A DNA stretch of 64,000 nucleotides from an uncultured beta proteobacterium (GTDB lineage: Bacteria; Pseudomonadota; Gammaproteobacteria; Burkholderiales; Burkholderiaceae_C): assembly GCA_903839085.1 (NCBI GenBank), contig CAIMBE010000163.1:1-64000 (forward strand), read 5' to 3'. The translations under genes and the position numbers were made by a program. Of this stretch, positions 15,670 to 24,660 are shown piece by piece. The stretch's first letter is position 1. The number at the start of each line of letters is the position of its first letter. The notes beneath the pieces are model-generated. The model worked only from the letters and a program-made list of their open reading frames with translations. It was not told the origin of the DNA and made no database searches.

Positions 15670-18600
15670 TCACTGGGTTGGTTGTCCCAGGCTGCGCAGC
15701 ACATCGCGCACCATCTGCGCGCGGTCCCTGACCTGCGGCAGCTCGCGCTCGATGCGCAATTTCTCGTTGCCCGCCAGCTTGACATGCCTGTTCTTCTGGA
15801 TCAGCGCGATGATCTTCATCGGGTCGATCGGTGGATTCTTTCGAAAGCTGATGCTGATCACGCCCGGTGCGGCGTCGACTTTGGCAACGCCATAGGGTTC
15901 TGCCATGACACGCAGGCGGTGCACGTCGATCAGTGTCTGCGCCTGGGGCGGCAACCTGCCGAAACGGTCGGCAATCTCTTCGAGCAGGGCATCGATTTGA
16001 TCGGTACTTCTGGCGGTCGCCAGTTTCTTGTAAAAGGACAGGCGCAAGTGGACATCGCCGCAGTAGTCGCTCGGCAACAAGGCCGGGGCGTGCAGGTTGA
16101 TGTCGGTGGTGACGTTCAACGGACTGTGCAGATCGGGCTCGACGCCGGCACGCAGGCAGCGCACCGCCTCGGCCAGCATTTCGTTGTAGAGCTGAAAGCC
16201 GATTTCCATCATGTTGCCGCTCTGGCTTTCGCCCAGAACCTCGCCGGCGCCGCGGATCTCCAGATCGTGCATGGCAAGGTAAAAGCCGCTGCCCAGCTCT
16301 TCCATCTGCTGGATCGCGTCGAGCCGCTGGCTCGCCTGTTTGGTCAAGCCCTCCAGATCGGGCACCATCAGGTAGGCATAGGCCTGGTGATGACTGCGTC
16401 CGACGCGGCCCCGCAACTGGTGCAACTGGGCCAGTCCGAACTTGTCGGAGCGACTGATGACGATCGTATTGGCGGTCGGCACGTCGATGCCGGTCTCGAT
16501 GATCGTGGAGCACAGCAGCAAATTGAAGCGCTGGGCGACAAAGTCGCGCATCACCGACTCCAGCTGGCGCTCGGGCATCTGGCCGTGCGCGACCGCAATG
16601 CGCGCTTCGGGCAGCAGTTCTTCCAGCGCGGCGCGCCGGTTCTGGATGGTCTCGACTTCGTTATGCAGGAAGTAGACCTGACCGCCGCGCTTGAGTTCAC
16701 GCAGCACCGCCTCGCGGATCACGCCATGGCCCTCGGTGCGCACAAAGGTCTTGATCGCCAGGCGGCGCTGCGGCGCGGTCGCGATGACGCTCAGGTCGCG
16801 CAGGCCTTCGAGCGCCATGCCCAGCGTCCGTGGAATCGGCGTCGCCGTCAGCGTCAAGACGTCGACCTCGGCGCGCATGGCCTTCATGGCCTCCTTGTGT
16901 CGAACGCCGAAGCGGTGCTCCTCGTCGATGATGAGCAGGCCAAGGTCATGAAACCGCGTGTTCTGGCTGAGCAGCTTGTGGGTGCCCACCACGATGTCCA
17001 CGGTGCCATCGGCCAGGCCCTTGAGCGCGGCGGTGATTTCCCTGGCGGAGCGGAAACGGCTCATCTCAACCACTTTCACCGGCCACTTGGCAAACCGGTC
17101 GACCAGCGTCTGATAATGCTGCTCGGCCAGCAAAGTGGTAGGCGCCAGCAGCGCGACCTGCTTGCCTCCGGTGATGCCGATGAAGGCGGCGCGCAGGGCC
17201 ACCTCGGTCTTGCCGAAGCCCACGTCGCCGCAGATCAGCCGGTCCATTGGGCGCGGGCTGATCATGTCCTGAATCACCGCATGGATCGCGGCGCTTTGGT
17301 CCGGCGTTTCCTCAAACCCGAAATCGTTGGCAAAAGCCTCGTAATCGGCCGGCGAATAGCGGAATGGGTGACCTTCCCGGGCTGCTCGGCGCGCATAGAT
17401 GTTCAGGAGCTCGGCGGCACTGTCGCGGACCTGCTGAGCGGCTTTGCGCTTGGCTTTGTCCCACTGGCCTGAGCCCAGCCGGTGCAATGGCGCCTCGTCC
17501 GCGCTGACGCCGGTGTAGCGGCTGATGAGCTGCAACTGGCTGACTGGCACGTAGAGGGTGGCCTGGTCGGCGTATTCCAGGTGCAGGAATTCCTGCACCT
17601 CGGGCTCGCCGCTGGCCTGCATATTGCCAAGGTTGAGCGTGATCAGGCCGCGGTAGCGGCCAATGCCGTGAGCTGAGTGAACCACCGGGTCGCCCAGATT
17701 GAGCTCGCTCAGGTCCTTGATCAGGGCCTCGACATCGCTCACCTGTTCCTGTTTCTTGCGTTTGCGGGCCGCCGGGCTGGCCGCGAAAAGTTCCGTTTCA
17801 GTGACGAAATCGATGCCCGCCTCAAGCCAGGCAAAGCCCGTGCTCAGGGACGAGATGCCCAGCCCCAGCGCTTCGTCGCTCCGCTCGAACTCCGCCAGAG
17901 AATCGAATGTGGGAGGCGTCAGTCGGCTGGCGCTCAGAAAGTCCAGCAAACTGGCCTTGCGGCCCTGGCTGTCGGCGAGCAGGAGCACCCGATGCCTGGA
18001 TTGCCGGATATGCTGTTTCAAGCGGAGCAGGGGATCCTCGGCACCCCGCAGCACGGTCAGATCGCCGAGCGCTTCAAACCAGACGTGCTCGGCCCCTGCC
18101 GCAAGCGAAGGGCGAAGCGAGAGTTGCGGATACTCGTTGACCCGGGAATAGAACTGCTCGGCGCTCAGAAAGAGCATCTCCGGGGGCAGGGTAGGGCGCT
18201 GCGCGTCACCTTGCGCCAGACGGTGTCGTTCCCGGGTGTCCAGCCAGAAGCGCGAAAAGGCCGGCTCCACATCACCATGCAGCACCACGGTTGTCTGCGG
18301 GCCCAGATAGTCAAAAACGGTTGCCGTCTGGTCAAAGAACAGGGGCAGGTAATACTCGATGCCCGCGCTGGCAACGCCATTGCCGATGTCCTTGTAGATT
18401 CGACTGCGGGTCGGATCGCCTTCGAGCAGTTCGCGCCAGCGTTTGCGAAAGCCGGCGCGCGCCGCCTCATCCATCGGAAATTCCCGCCCCGGCAGCAGCC
18501 GGACTTCGGGTACCGGGTACAGGCTGCGCTGGCTGTCCGGATCAAAAGTGCGGATGCTGTCGATCTCGTCGTCGAACAAATCGACGCGGTAGGGCACGCT

Positions 18601-19137
18601 CGAGCCCATTGGAAAGAGGTCAATCAGGCCGCCCCTGACGGCATACTCGCCCGGGCTCGCCACTTGCGTCACGTGGCTATAGCCGGCCAGGGTCAGCTGT
18701 GCCCTGAATCTCGCCTCGTCGAGCTTTTGCCTGACCTTGAAATTGAAGGTGTAACCCGCCAGGAAAGAGGGCGGTGCCAGGCGATAGAGCGCGGTGGTGG
18801 CCGGCACGACGACCATGTCAGCGCCGGTCTCCTTGTCGCGCTGGCTGATTCGCCACAAGCTCGCCAACCGCTCGCTGATCAGGTCCTGGTGCGGCGAAAA
18901 AGTGTCGTAGGGAAGGGTTTCCCAGTCGGGAAACAGGACACAGCGCAGGTCCGGTGCGAAAAATGCAAGTTCGTCAATCAGGCGCTGGGCGTCGGCGGCG
19001 TCGGCAGTGACAATGGCAGTCAGACGCTTGCTGCCCTTCTCGCGCACGCCGAACTGGGCCAGCAGCAGGGCATCGGCGGAGCCCGTGGGTTGGGGGAGTG
19101 TGTAGCGTTTGCCGGGCAGCAGTTTGGGTAAATCCAT
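15670..19137 (-). CDS. mfd: Transcription-repair coupling factor
   Basis: The 1155-residue length is normal for Mfd. The N-terminal UvrB-like part contains DWETLPYDTFSPH, the central CarD-like RNA polymerase interaction domain contains DPVVHSAHGIGRYRG, and the superfamily 2 translocase has Walker A GDVGFGKTEVA, DEExH box IIDEEHRFG and TATPIPRTL. The C-terminal TRCF domain follows. The protein pushes stalled RNA polymerase off lesions and recruits UvrA. It starts only 31 nt from the divergent ispD gene, so the two promoters overlap. Confidence 0.97.
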   Translation of the reverse strand: MDLPKLLPGKRYTLPQPTGSADALLLAQFGVREKGSKRLTAIVTADAADAQRLIDELAFFAPDLRCVLFPDWETLPYDTFSPHQDLISERLASLWRISQRDKETGADMVVVPATTALYRLAPPSFLAGYTFNFKVRQKLDEARFRAQLTLAGYSHVTQVASPGEYAVRGGLIDLFPMGSSVPYRVDLFDDEIDSIRTFDPDSQRSLYPVPEVRLLPGREFPMDEAARAGFRKRWRELLEGDPTRSRIYKDIGNGVASAGIEYYLPLFFDQTATVFDYLGPQTTVVLHGDVEPAFSRFWLDTRERHRLAQGDAQRPTLPPEMLFLSAEQFYSRVNEYPQLSLRPSLAAGAEHVWFEALGDLTVLRGAEDPLLRLKQHIRQSRHRVLLLADSQGRKASLLDFLSASRLTPPTFDSLAEFERSDEALGLGISSLSTGFAWLEAGIDFVTETELFAASPAARKRKKQEQVSDVEALIKDLSELNLGDPVVHSAHGIGRYRGLITLNLGNMQASGEPEVQEFLHLEYADQATLYVPVSQLQLISRYTGVSADEAPLHRLGSGQWDKAKRKAAQQVRDSAAELLNIYARRAAREGHPFRYSPADYEAFANDFGFEETPDQSAAIHAVIQDMISPRPMDRLICGDVGFGKTEVALRAAFIGITGGKQVALLAPTTLLAEQHYQTLVDRFAKWPVKVVEMSRFRSAREITAALKGLADGTVDIVVGTHKLLSQNTRFHDLGLLIIDEEHRFGVRHKEAMKAMRAEVDVLTLTATPIPRTLGMALEGLRDLSVIATAPQRRLAIKTFVRTEGHGVIREAVLRELKRGGQVYFLHNEVETIQNRRAALEELLPEARIAVAHGQMPERQLESVMRDFVAQRFNLLLCSTIIETGIDVPTANTIVISRSDKFGLAQLHQLRGRVGRSHHQAYAYLMVPDLEGLTKQASQRLDAIQQMEELGSGFYLAMHDLEIRGAGEVLGESQSGNMMEIGFQLYNEMLAEAVRCLRAGVEPDLHSPLNVTTDINLHAPALLPSDYCGDVHLRLSFYKKLATARSTDQIDALLEEIADRFGRLPPQAQTLIDVHRLRVMAEPYGVAKVDAAPGVISISFRKNPPIDPMKIIALIQKNRHVKLAGNEKLRIERELPQVRDRAQMVRDVLRSLGQPTQ

Positions 19138-19146
19138 GAACCGCCT

Positions 19147-19156
19147 ATTCTAGAAT
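19147..19156. promoter_or_regulatory. Overlapping divergent -10 region of mfd and ispD
   Basis: The perfect palindrome ATTCTAGAAT sits in the 31-nt gap between mfd and ispD. It offers a TAGAAT-like -10 hexamer on both strands, so the promoters may share the same melted region and compete. The start sites are inferred. Confidence 0.35.
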
Positions 19157-19168
19157 GGCCTCACACGC

Positions 19169-19936
19169 ATGATTGACACTACCTCGCTTCCACGCGCCAA
19201 TGGAGAACCACAAGCCCGCTTTTGGGCCTTGATTCCGTGCGCCGGTCGCGGCTCGCGCGCTGGTTCGGAGGGGCCCAAGCAGTACCAGGTGCTGGCCGGA
19301 CAACCCATGGTGATGCACACGCTGGCAGCCTTTGCCGCTGTTGCGCGCCTGGCGCAGACGCTGGTCGTGGTTGCGCCGGGCGACAATTTTTTCCAACCTC
19401 GCAAGACCGCTTGTCTGGTCGCCGACTGCGGCGGCGCCACCAGGGCTTCGAGTGTTTCTCGGGGACTCGAATTCCTGCTGCGGCAGGGCGCTGCTGCGAG
19501 TGACTGGGTCCTGGTGCACGACGCTGCGCGTTGCCTTGTCACGCCGGCGCAGGTCAACACCCTGATCAATGCCTGCCAGAGCGACCCGGTCGGCGGCCTG
19601 CTGGCCCACAGCCTGTCCGACACGCTGAAAGCCGCTGTCGGCGATCGTGTGAGATCGACCCTGGAGCGCGCTGACAAATGGCTGGCCCAGACGCCCCAGA
19701 TGTTTCGCATTGGCATGCTGATGGATGCGCTGGCGAAGGCGGGCGACCAGGTGACCGACGAATCCAGCGCCATCGAACTGGCCGGCTTTCAGCCGCGCCT
19801 GGTTGCCGCCAGCGCGCAGAATTTCAAGCTGACCTACGCGGAGGATTTCGCGCTCGCCGAAGCCGTGCTGAGTGCCCGCGCGAAGACCCCCGATGCGGCG
19901 AAGAGCGAATCAGGAACCGGTTTGAGGGAGGCATGA
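19169..19936 (+). CDS. ispD: 2-C-methyl-D-erythritol 4-phosphate cytidylyltransferase
   Basis: A 255-residue enzyme of the MEP isoprenoid pathway that joins CTP and methylerythritol phosphate. The nucleotide-binding start [18 protein letters not shown] is complete with the catalytic arginine and lysine, and [11 protein letters not shown] carries the metal-binding aspartate. TPQMFR and the TDESSAIE segment near the end are family features. It is followed 1 nt later by ispF, so the pair forms an operon. It starts 31 nt from divergent mfd. No clear ribosome binding site precedes the ATG. Confidence 0.96.
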   Translation: MIDTTSLPRANGEPQARFWALIPCAGRGSRAGSEGPKQYQVLAGQPMVMHTLAAFAAVARLAQTLVVVAPGDNFFQPRKTACLVADCGGATRASSVSRGLEFLLRQGAAASDWVLVHDAARCLVTPAQVNTLINACQSDPVGGLLAHSLSDTLKAAVGDRVRSTLERADKWLAQTPQMFRIGMLMDALAKAGDQVTDESSAIELAGFQPRLVAASAQNFKLTYAEDFALAEAVLSARAKTPDAAKSESGTGLREA

Positions 19937-19937
19937 C

Positions 19938-20420
19938 ATGAGTTTCAGAATCGGCGAGGGCTGGGATGTGCACGCTCTGGTGGCAGGGAGAAAGCTGATC
20001 CTCGGTGGCGTCGAGATTCCCTTTGCGCTGGGGCTGCTCGGTCACTCGGATGCCGATGTGCTGCTTCATGCCATCACCGATGCGCTGCTTGGCGCGGCGG
20101 CGCTGGGTGACATCGGCACGCATTTTCCGGATACCGACGAGCGCTTCAGGGGAGCGGACTCGCTGTCCCTGCTGAGCGAGGCAGCAAAGCGCGTGCGCCA
20201 GGCAGGTTTTCAGATCGGCAACCTCGACAGCACCGTGATCGCCCAGGCACCAAAGCTGATGCCTCATATCGGCGCCATGCGCACGCGGATTGCGCAGGCG
20301 CTGATGCTCGATGAGGATCAGGTCAGCGTCAAGGCCAAGACGGCGGAAAAGATGGGGCCGGTCGGCCTTGGGCAGGCGATGGAAGCGCGCGCGGTCGTGC
20401 TGCTGGTTCGATCCGCATAA
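19938..20420 (+). CDS. ispF: 2-C-methyl-D-erythritol 2,4-cyclodiphosphate synthase
   Basis: A 160-residue trimeric enzyme that closes the cyclic diphosphate in the MEP pathway. The zinc ligands are in GWDVHAL (D9, H11) and in [22 protein letters not shown] (the histidine after GLLG). The [12 protein letters not shown] segment binds the cytidine moiety. It begins one base after the ispD stop, and translational coupling is likely. The length is typical. Confidence 0.97.
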   Translation: MSFRIGEGWDVHALVAGRKLILGGVEIPFALGLLGHSDADVLLHAITDALLGAAALGDIGTHFPDTDERFRGADSLSLLSEAAKRVRQAGFQIGNLDSTVIAQAPKLMPHIGAMRTRIAQALMLDEDQVSVKAKTAEKMGPVGLGQAMEARAVVLLVRSA

Positions 20421-20462
20421 AGCCGGCAGCAAACTGGCGCTGAAACGCCGCTGACGGACTTG

Positions 20463-21362
20463 TCAGGCCAGGGTATGCAGGGGGATGTCCTTTTCCCTTG
20501 CCAGCGTTTCAAGCGCTTCTCTTGTCATGGTTTGCAGGTAGCCGGCGATCGCCTGACGGGTTTGCGGCGCGAGCATCGTCAGGATGTTGTCGTACTTGAC
20601 GTGCGCCGCGGCGCACACAGCCTTGGCGAAGTGGGGCTCCAGCGCAGCCAGCGCGACCCGGCCGTCCTTGCAGGCGTAGACCCGGTAACCGGCGTGACCG
20701 CCGCCGACCGCGGCGCCGGTTTGCGTCAAACCCCAGGTGCGTGGCAGAGCCAGATAGGCAGCGGCTTGCGACAGCGCGACCTCGATCAGCTGACCCTTGC
20801 CCTGACCCTTCATCAGCACGGCCTGCAAGACGGCCTCCGAGGCCGCGAGCGAGCCCGCCATGTCCGCGTAGAGGGTGGGCGGCAGGTCCAGTGCATTGAC
20901 TAGGTCGTTTTCCGCCAAGTAGGTGAGGTCGTGCCCGGGCTCCTCGGCGCGCTTGCCCGGTGCGCCGACAATCGCCACCTGTGACAGCATCGGAAAAAGC
21001 CTGTGAAGGAGCTTCCACTCCATGCCGAGTTTCTTCATGGCGGACGGCCGAAACGAGGTGAGCAATACATCGGCCTTGGCCAGTTCGCGGTGCAATATTT
21101 TCTGTCCCGTGTCGGACTTGAGGTCGGCCACGGCAACGCGAATGCCTTTGTGCAATGTCTCGTAAGCTGCTCGGTTGTACGAGCCCATGGGATCGCCTGA
21201 CAGGCCTTTGGCGGCACCAGCGGGCGGCGGCTCCAGTTTGACGCAGGAAGCACCCATTTGTTGACAACGCATCAACGCCGCCGGACCCGGCAGGTTCAGG
21301 CTCAGGCTGACGATGCGGATGCCCTTCAAGGGACGCGGTGAATTTCGGGTTGGGGAAACCAT
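20463..21362 (-). CDS. Class III CoA-transferase (CaiB/BaiF, racemase-like)
   Basis: The likely start is ATG 21362, giving 299 residues that open MVSPTRNSPRPLKGIRIVSLS. The family core follows: GASCVKLEPP, KGIRVAVADLKS, and DVLLTSFRP. The catalytic aspartate lies in LYADMAGSLAA, where formyl-CoA transferase and alpha-methylacyl-CoA racemase carry theirs. At about 300 residues it is shorter than typical CaiB/Frc proteins (about 380-400), so the C-terminal cap is reduced. It probably moves CoA between carboxylic acids or racemises a 2-methylacyl-CoA. It diverges from the FMN enzyme gene. An in-frame extension to 21620 is not supported by sequence character. Confidence 0.8.
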   Translation of the reverse strand: MVSPTRNSPRPLKGIRIVSLSLNLPGPAALMRCQQMGASCVKLEPPPAGAAKGLSGDPMGSYNRAAYETLHKGIRVAVADLKSDTGQKILHRELAKADVLLTSFRPSAMKKLGMEWKLLHRLFPMLSQVAIVGAPGKRAEEPGHDLTYLAENDLVNALDLPPTLYADMAGSLAASEAVLQAVLMKGQGKGQLIEVALSQAAAYLALPRTWGLTQTGAAVGGGHAGYRVYACKDGRVALAALEPHFAKAVCAAAHVKYDNILTMLAPQTRQAIAGYLQTMTREALETLAREKDIPLHTLA

Positions 21363-21498
21363 GGTGGTCAAGGTGTCTATGAGTTTATTGTTCAATTCAA
21401 AGCGTGCAAGCGTTCGCGCCGCACACGCCACGGCAGGCCAGCGCGAATCTACAACATCGGGCCGGGCAGGCCTGCCGCAGGCAGGCCTCGCAGTGCAT

Positions 21499-21525
21499 AT
21501 TGTCCGACAATCGGGAAGGTAGAAT
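21499..21525 (+). promoter_or_regulatory. Palindrome and -10-like box before the nitronate monooxygenase-like gene
   Basis: The perfect palindrome ATTGTC-C-GACAAT (21499-21511) is followed 8 nt later by TAGAAT (21520-21525), about 100 nt before the coding start. A repressor on the palindrome would block a promoter using that -10 box. No good -35 at standard spacing was found. Confidence 0.35.
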
Positions 21526-21628
21526 TCCGCTGTGCGAGTCCGGTCAGGTTCGCCGATTTTCCCCCTGGACTTTCTTGGGCTGACGGCCAGGACGGTAGCC
21601 AGGCCTGCCAGTGGGCCCAAGGAATTTG

Positions 21629-22894
21629 ATGAAACGTGTTGATGACTTCCGCCTGAAGTTCGGAAAAAAAGAGTATGTGCCGATTGTGATTGGCGGGATG
21701 GGCGTGGACATCTCGACCGCCGAGCTGGCGCTCGAGGCCGCGCGCCTGGGCGGCATCGGGCATCTCTCCGACGCCATGGTTCCAGAGGTCTCCGACCGGC
21801 GCTTCGATACCCGGTTTGGCAAGGACAAGCTGCGCCTTTACCGGCACAATATTCACAGTTCTGACAAGTCCGGCATCAAGTTTGACCTGGGCGCGCTGGC
21901 CAATGCGACCCGGCGTCATGTCCAGGCCGCCATGGATTCAAAGAGTGGGGATGGCCTGATTTTCGTCAACTGCATGGAAAAGCTGACCATGAATGCGCCG
22001 CGTGAAACTTTGCAGGTGCGAATGGCATCCGCGCTGGATGCAGGCATCGACGGCATCACCCTGAGCGCCGGCCTGCATTTGGGTTCGTTCGGGCTGCTCG
22101 CAGATCACCCGCGATTCCGTGATGCCAAGCTTGGCATCATCGTCTCCTCCGTGCGCGCCTTGCAGCTTTTCTTGCGCAAGAACGCGAAACTGAACCGGCT
22201 GCCCGATTACGTGGTGGTCGAAGGCCCCCTGGCGGGTGGGCATCTGGGTTTCGGCGCCGACTGGGCGCAATACGATCTGGCGACGATTGTGGCTGAGGTT
22301 GTGACTTACCTGTCGACTGAACAGATCGACATTCCGGTGATCGCTGCCGGCGGCATCTTTACCGGCAGCGACGCGGTGTCATTTCTGGAGAGCGGCTCGG
22401 CGGCGGTGCAGGTTGCGACCCGTTTTACCGTGGCCAACGAGTGTGGCTTGCCGAAAAAGGTCAAACAGCAGTACTTCAGGGCGAGCGAAGAGGACATCAT
22501 CGTCAACAACATCTCACCGACCGGGTACCCGATGCGCATGTTGCGCAATACCCCCGCCATCGGCGCCGGTATCCGGCCCAATTGCGAGGCCTATGGCTAC
22601 TTGCTTGATGGCAGCGGCGGCTGCGCCTATATCTCGGCCTACAACCGCGAGGTCGCCCTGCACCCGGATGCGAAGACGATTGCCGTGCTCGACAAGACCT
22701 GCCTGTGCACGCACATGCGCAATTTCAATTGCTGGACCTGCGGCCAAACCACCTATCGCCTGAAGGACACGACGCGCCGGCTTGCCGACGGCAACTACCA
22801 GACCTTGAGCGCCGAGCACATCTTCAGGGACTACCAGTTCAGCATAGATCAGAAAGTGGCGCTGCCGCCGCTTCCTGAGTCGGCAACGGGCTGA
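21629..22894 (+). CDS. Nitronate monooxygenase-like FMN protein with C-terminal Cys cluster
   Basis: A 421-residue TIM-barrel flavoprotein starting at ATG 21629 with AAGGAA upstream. Motifs: PIVIGGMGVDIS at the start, EGPLAGGHLG containing the GGH of the family, and the phosphate-binding IPVIAAGGIFTG. Classical nitronate monooxygenases end at about 330-350 residues. This protein continues with an extension containing C358, C360, H362, C368 and C371, which could bind zinc or an iron-sulfur centre. The extension and the many metabolic genes around it suggest an acyl or enoyl substrate (compare PfaD and FabK relatives) rather than detoxification. The substrate is unknown. Confidence 0.75.
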   Translation: MKRVDDFRLKFGKKEYVPIVIGGMGVDISTAELALEAARLGGIGHLSDAMVPEVSDRRFDTRFGKDKLRLYRHNIHSSDKSGIKFDLGALANATRRHVQAAMDSKSGDGLIFVNCMEKLTMNAPRETLQVRMASALDAGIDGITLSAGLHLGSFGLLADHPRFRDAKLGIIVSSVRALQLFLRKNAKLNRLPDYVVVEGPLAGGHLGFGADWAQYDLATIVAEVVTYLSTEQIDIPVIAAGGIFTGSDAVSFLESGSAAVQVATRFTVANECGLPKKVKQQYFRASEEDIIVNNISPTGYPMRMLRNTPAIGAGIRPNCEAYGYLLDGSGGCAYISAYNREVALHPDAKTIAVLDKTCLCTHMRNFNCWTCGQTTYRLKDTTRRLADGNYQTLSAEHIFRDYQFSIDQKVALPPLPESATG

Positions 22895-22897
22895 AGG

Positions 22898-24412
22898 CTA
22901 TTCGATTTCGACAATCTCGGTGACCGCAAGCGCTGAAATATCGCGCAATTTTTCATAGCGCGGCGAAGCCAGATCGACCAGTTCGGAGACCCGCGAGTAG
23001 CTGGCCTTGACGAACACTTCGTTTTTTTCATGATCCTGGCGCTTGACGCCGAAGCGCAACTTGCCGCGCTCCTCTGTGGAGAGTTTTCCCATCATGTTCT
23101 TGGTCGCCCACAAGGAACCGTGCCGCGCCAGATCGGACAGCCGGGCGGCATGGTTGATGGTGTCACCGAGCACGGTGAATTCAATCTTGGTGTCAATGTG
23201 AAATACACCCAGCCACTCATGACCTTCGTTCAGGCCGGTGTTCAGATACAACTCGTTGAGCCAGTTCTTGCGCAACTGCCATTGCTTGCTGATTTTTCGC
23301 ATTGCCTCGCGAATCTGGTTGGCGCAGCGCAGCGCGTTGTAGACGTAATTGCTGTCGGGTTGCGGGAAGAAGTAGTAGACCATGCCATCACCGACATGCT
23401 TGCCGTGCGTGCCGTAATAACGGCGGAAAATGGGCTCCATGGTGGCCCAGATCTGGTTGATGAGTTCAAAGTATTCCTCGGGCGGCAGTTCGGAGCATAT
23501 GCGCACGGAACCCTGCAGGTCGGCCACCATGACAGCGACGTTGGTGAGCACGGGCCGGCGCGCCTTCAACAAATTGCGGATCAGGTCGTCGCGCTTCTCA
23601 AGCATGCCAAGCAGGCTGCTGTGACCCGTTGTGTCGCTGGCAAAGATCACCAGGATGCCTTCGCGAAAGCGCGAGGCATAGACCCGGAAGTGCTCCTCGA
23701 CGCCAGACGGTGAAATCAGGACCAGCGGCCAGTCGGTGATCGGACGGGTGGCGCCCGGCGCGGGACCGGCAGCGGGCTGACCCGGCGCCGATGGCAGGGG
23801 CACGCGCCCCATCTGCTTGTGTATTTGCAGGAAGGCCTCGCGATTTTCCTGGCTGCTGCCGTACTGTCCATTCGAGAAAAAATCGATGACACTGCGTTCC
23901 TTGGTGTCCGCCGGCAAGCGTTCGAACGATCCCAGCAGCGTCATCTGGGCCTGCTCGTTGTACCAGCTAAGCTCCAGGTTGTAGTTCATCATGTAAGCGG
24001 CGCAGGGCAACTTGTCGATCGTCAGACGCAAGGGACCCGTTTCCGCACCTGGGAATTTTCCGGGGTCAACCGATGCCCGCGATGTGATGGGGGCATGCAG
24101 CGCCATCGGCGCCCCGGGTCCTGACAAGGTCGCTACCGGCGCCTGCACGGGCGTCACCTCCAGGACTCCCTGAGACAGTTCGCGGGCGATATCGGCCATG
24201 CTCATTCCTTGCCGCTTTTGGGACTTGATGTGTTCGATGCGCTCGATGACCTCCTGCGGAAAATAGCCGATCTGTCGCGCTCGGGTCTTTGAATCCTCAT
24301 CGGGATTTCGGACGATGGGCTTGGGCAGGAGGCCCAGGGCAATGTAGTTGTGCAAGGTAGCGCGCGAGATACCGGATACCTGCATGACTTCAAGACTGCT
24401 TAACATGATCAT
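22898..24412 (-). CDS. MerR-type HTH / class III adenylate cyclase fusion
   Basis: The likely start is ATG 24412 (or 24406), giving about 504 residues. Residues 1-75 form a MerR-like winged helix: MLSSLEVMQVSGISRATLHNYI and a second part through IGYFPQEVIERIEHIK. A PAS-like region follows at about 140-330. The C-terminal cyclase has the first metal aspartate in VMVADLQGS, the second in HVGDGMVYYF, and the transition-state N and R in DTINHAARL. All are conserved, so cyclase activity is expected. A cyclase carrying its own DNA-binding domain is uncommon. A TTG at 24481 would extend the frame but lies in the promoter. The gene converges on the FMN enzyme with 3 nt between stops. Confidence 0.85.
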   Translation of the reverse strand: MIMLSSLEVMQVSGISRATLHNYIALGLLPKPIVRNPDEDSKTRARQIGYFPQEVIERIEHIKSQKRQGMSMADIARELSQGVLEVTPVQAPVATLSGPGAPMALHAPITSRASVDPGKFPGAETGPLRLTIDKLPCAAYMMNYNLELSWYNEQAQMTLLGSFERLPADTKERSVIDFFSNGQYGSSQENREAFLQIHKQMGRVPLPSAPGQPAAGPAPGATRPITDWPLVLISPSGVEEHFRVYASRFREGILVIFASDTTGHSSLLGMLEKRDDLIRNLLKARRPVLTNVAVMVADLQGSVRICSELPPEEYFELINQIWATMEPIFRRYYGTHGKHVGDGMVYYFFPQPDSNYVYNALRCANQIREAMRKISKQWQLRKNWLNELYLNTGLNEGHEWLGVFHIDTKIEFTVLGDTINHAARLSDLARHGSLWATKNMMGKLSTEERGKLRFGVKRQDHEKNEVFVKASYSRVSELVDLASPRYEKLRDISALAVTEIVEIE

Positions 24413-24449
24413 TTGGAATGCGCAATAACAATCCGTTGATTTAGACAGT

Positions 24450-24481
24450 CTGATATTCAACTGTTTAGACTGTTTAGTCAA
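24450..24481 (-). promoter_or_regulatory. Long-spacer MerR-type promoter of the HTH-cyclase gene
   Basis: Read leftward, TTGACT (24481-24476) is followed after 20 nt by TATCAG, or after 19 nt by ATATCA. Such over-long spacers are typical of promoters switched by MerR proteins, which untwist the DNA. Within the spacer TAAACAGT occurs twice as direct repeats (complement of 24460-24467 and 24469-24476), and a related TTTAGACAGTC lies at 24440-24450. Autoregulation by the encoded HTH is inferred. Confidence 0.45.
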
Positions 24482-24564
24482 GCCACTTTCGCCACCGCAG
24501 CGCCAATTTACTTGGCTTGTGTTGCAAATAGGTTGAACTCAACAGCGACCGTCCAACTAACAAG

Positions 24565-24595
24565 TATACAGTCTAACTGTAAACTAGTCTGTATA
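24565..24595. repeat. Inverted repeat TATACAG/CTGTATA
   Basis: Seven-base arms at 24565-24571 and 24589-24595 flank 17 nt that again contain CTAA and TAAACTAG motifs like those in the cyclase promoter. The element lies about 70 nt downstream of the qmcA-like stop (which reads leftward) and upstream of the cyclase promoter. It may be a distal binding site for the same regulator. No gene is visible in the rest of the 24413-24660 gap. Confidence 0.35.
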
Positions 24596-24660
24596 TTTGG
24601 ACCGTATAACCACTGTCGCCACCGTCATCAACAACCGACTGCCACAGGACCCTTGCCATG

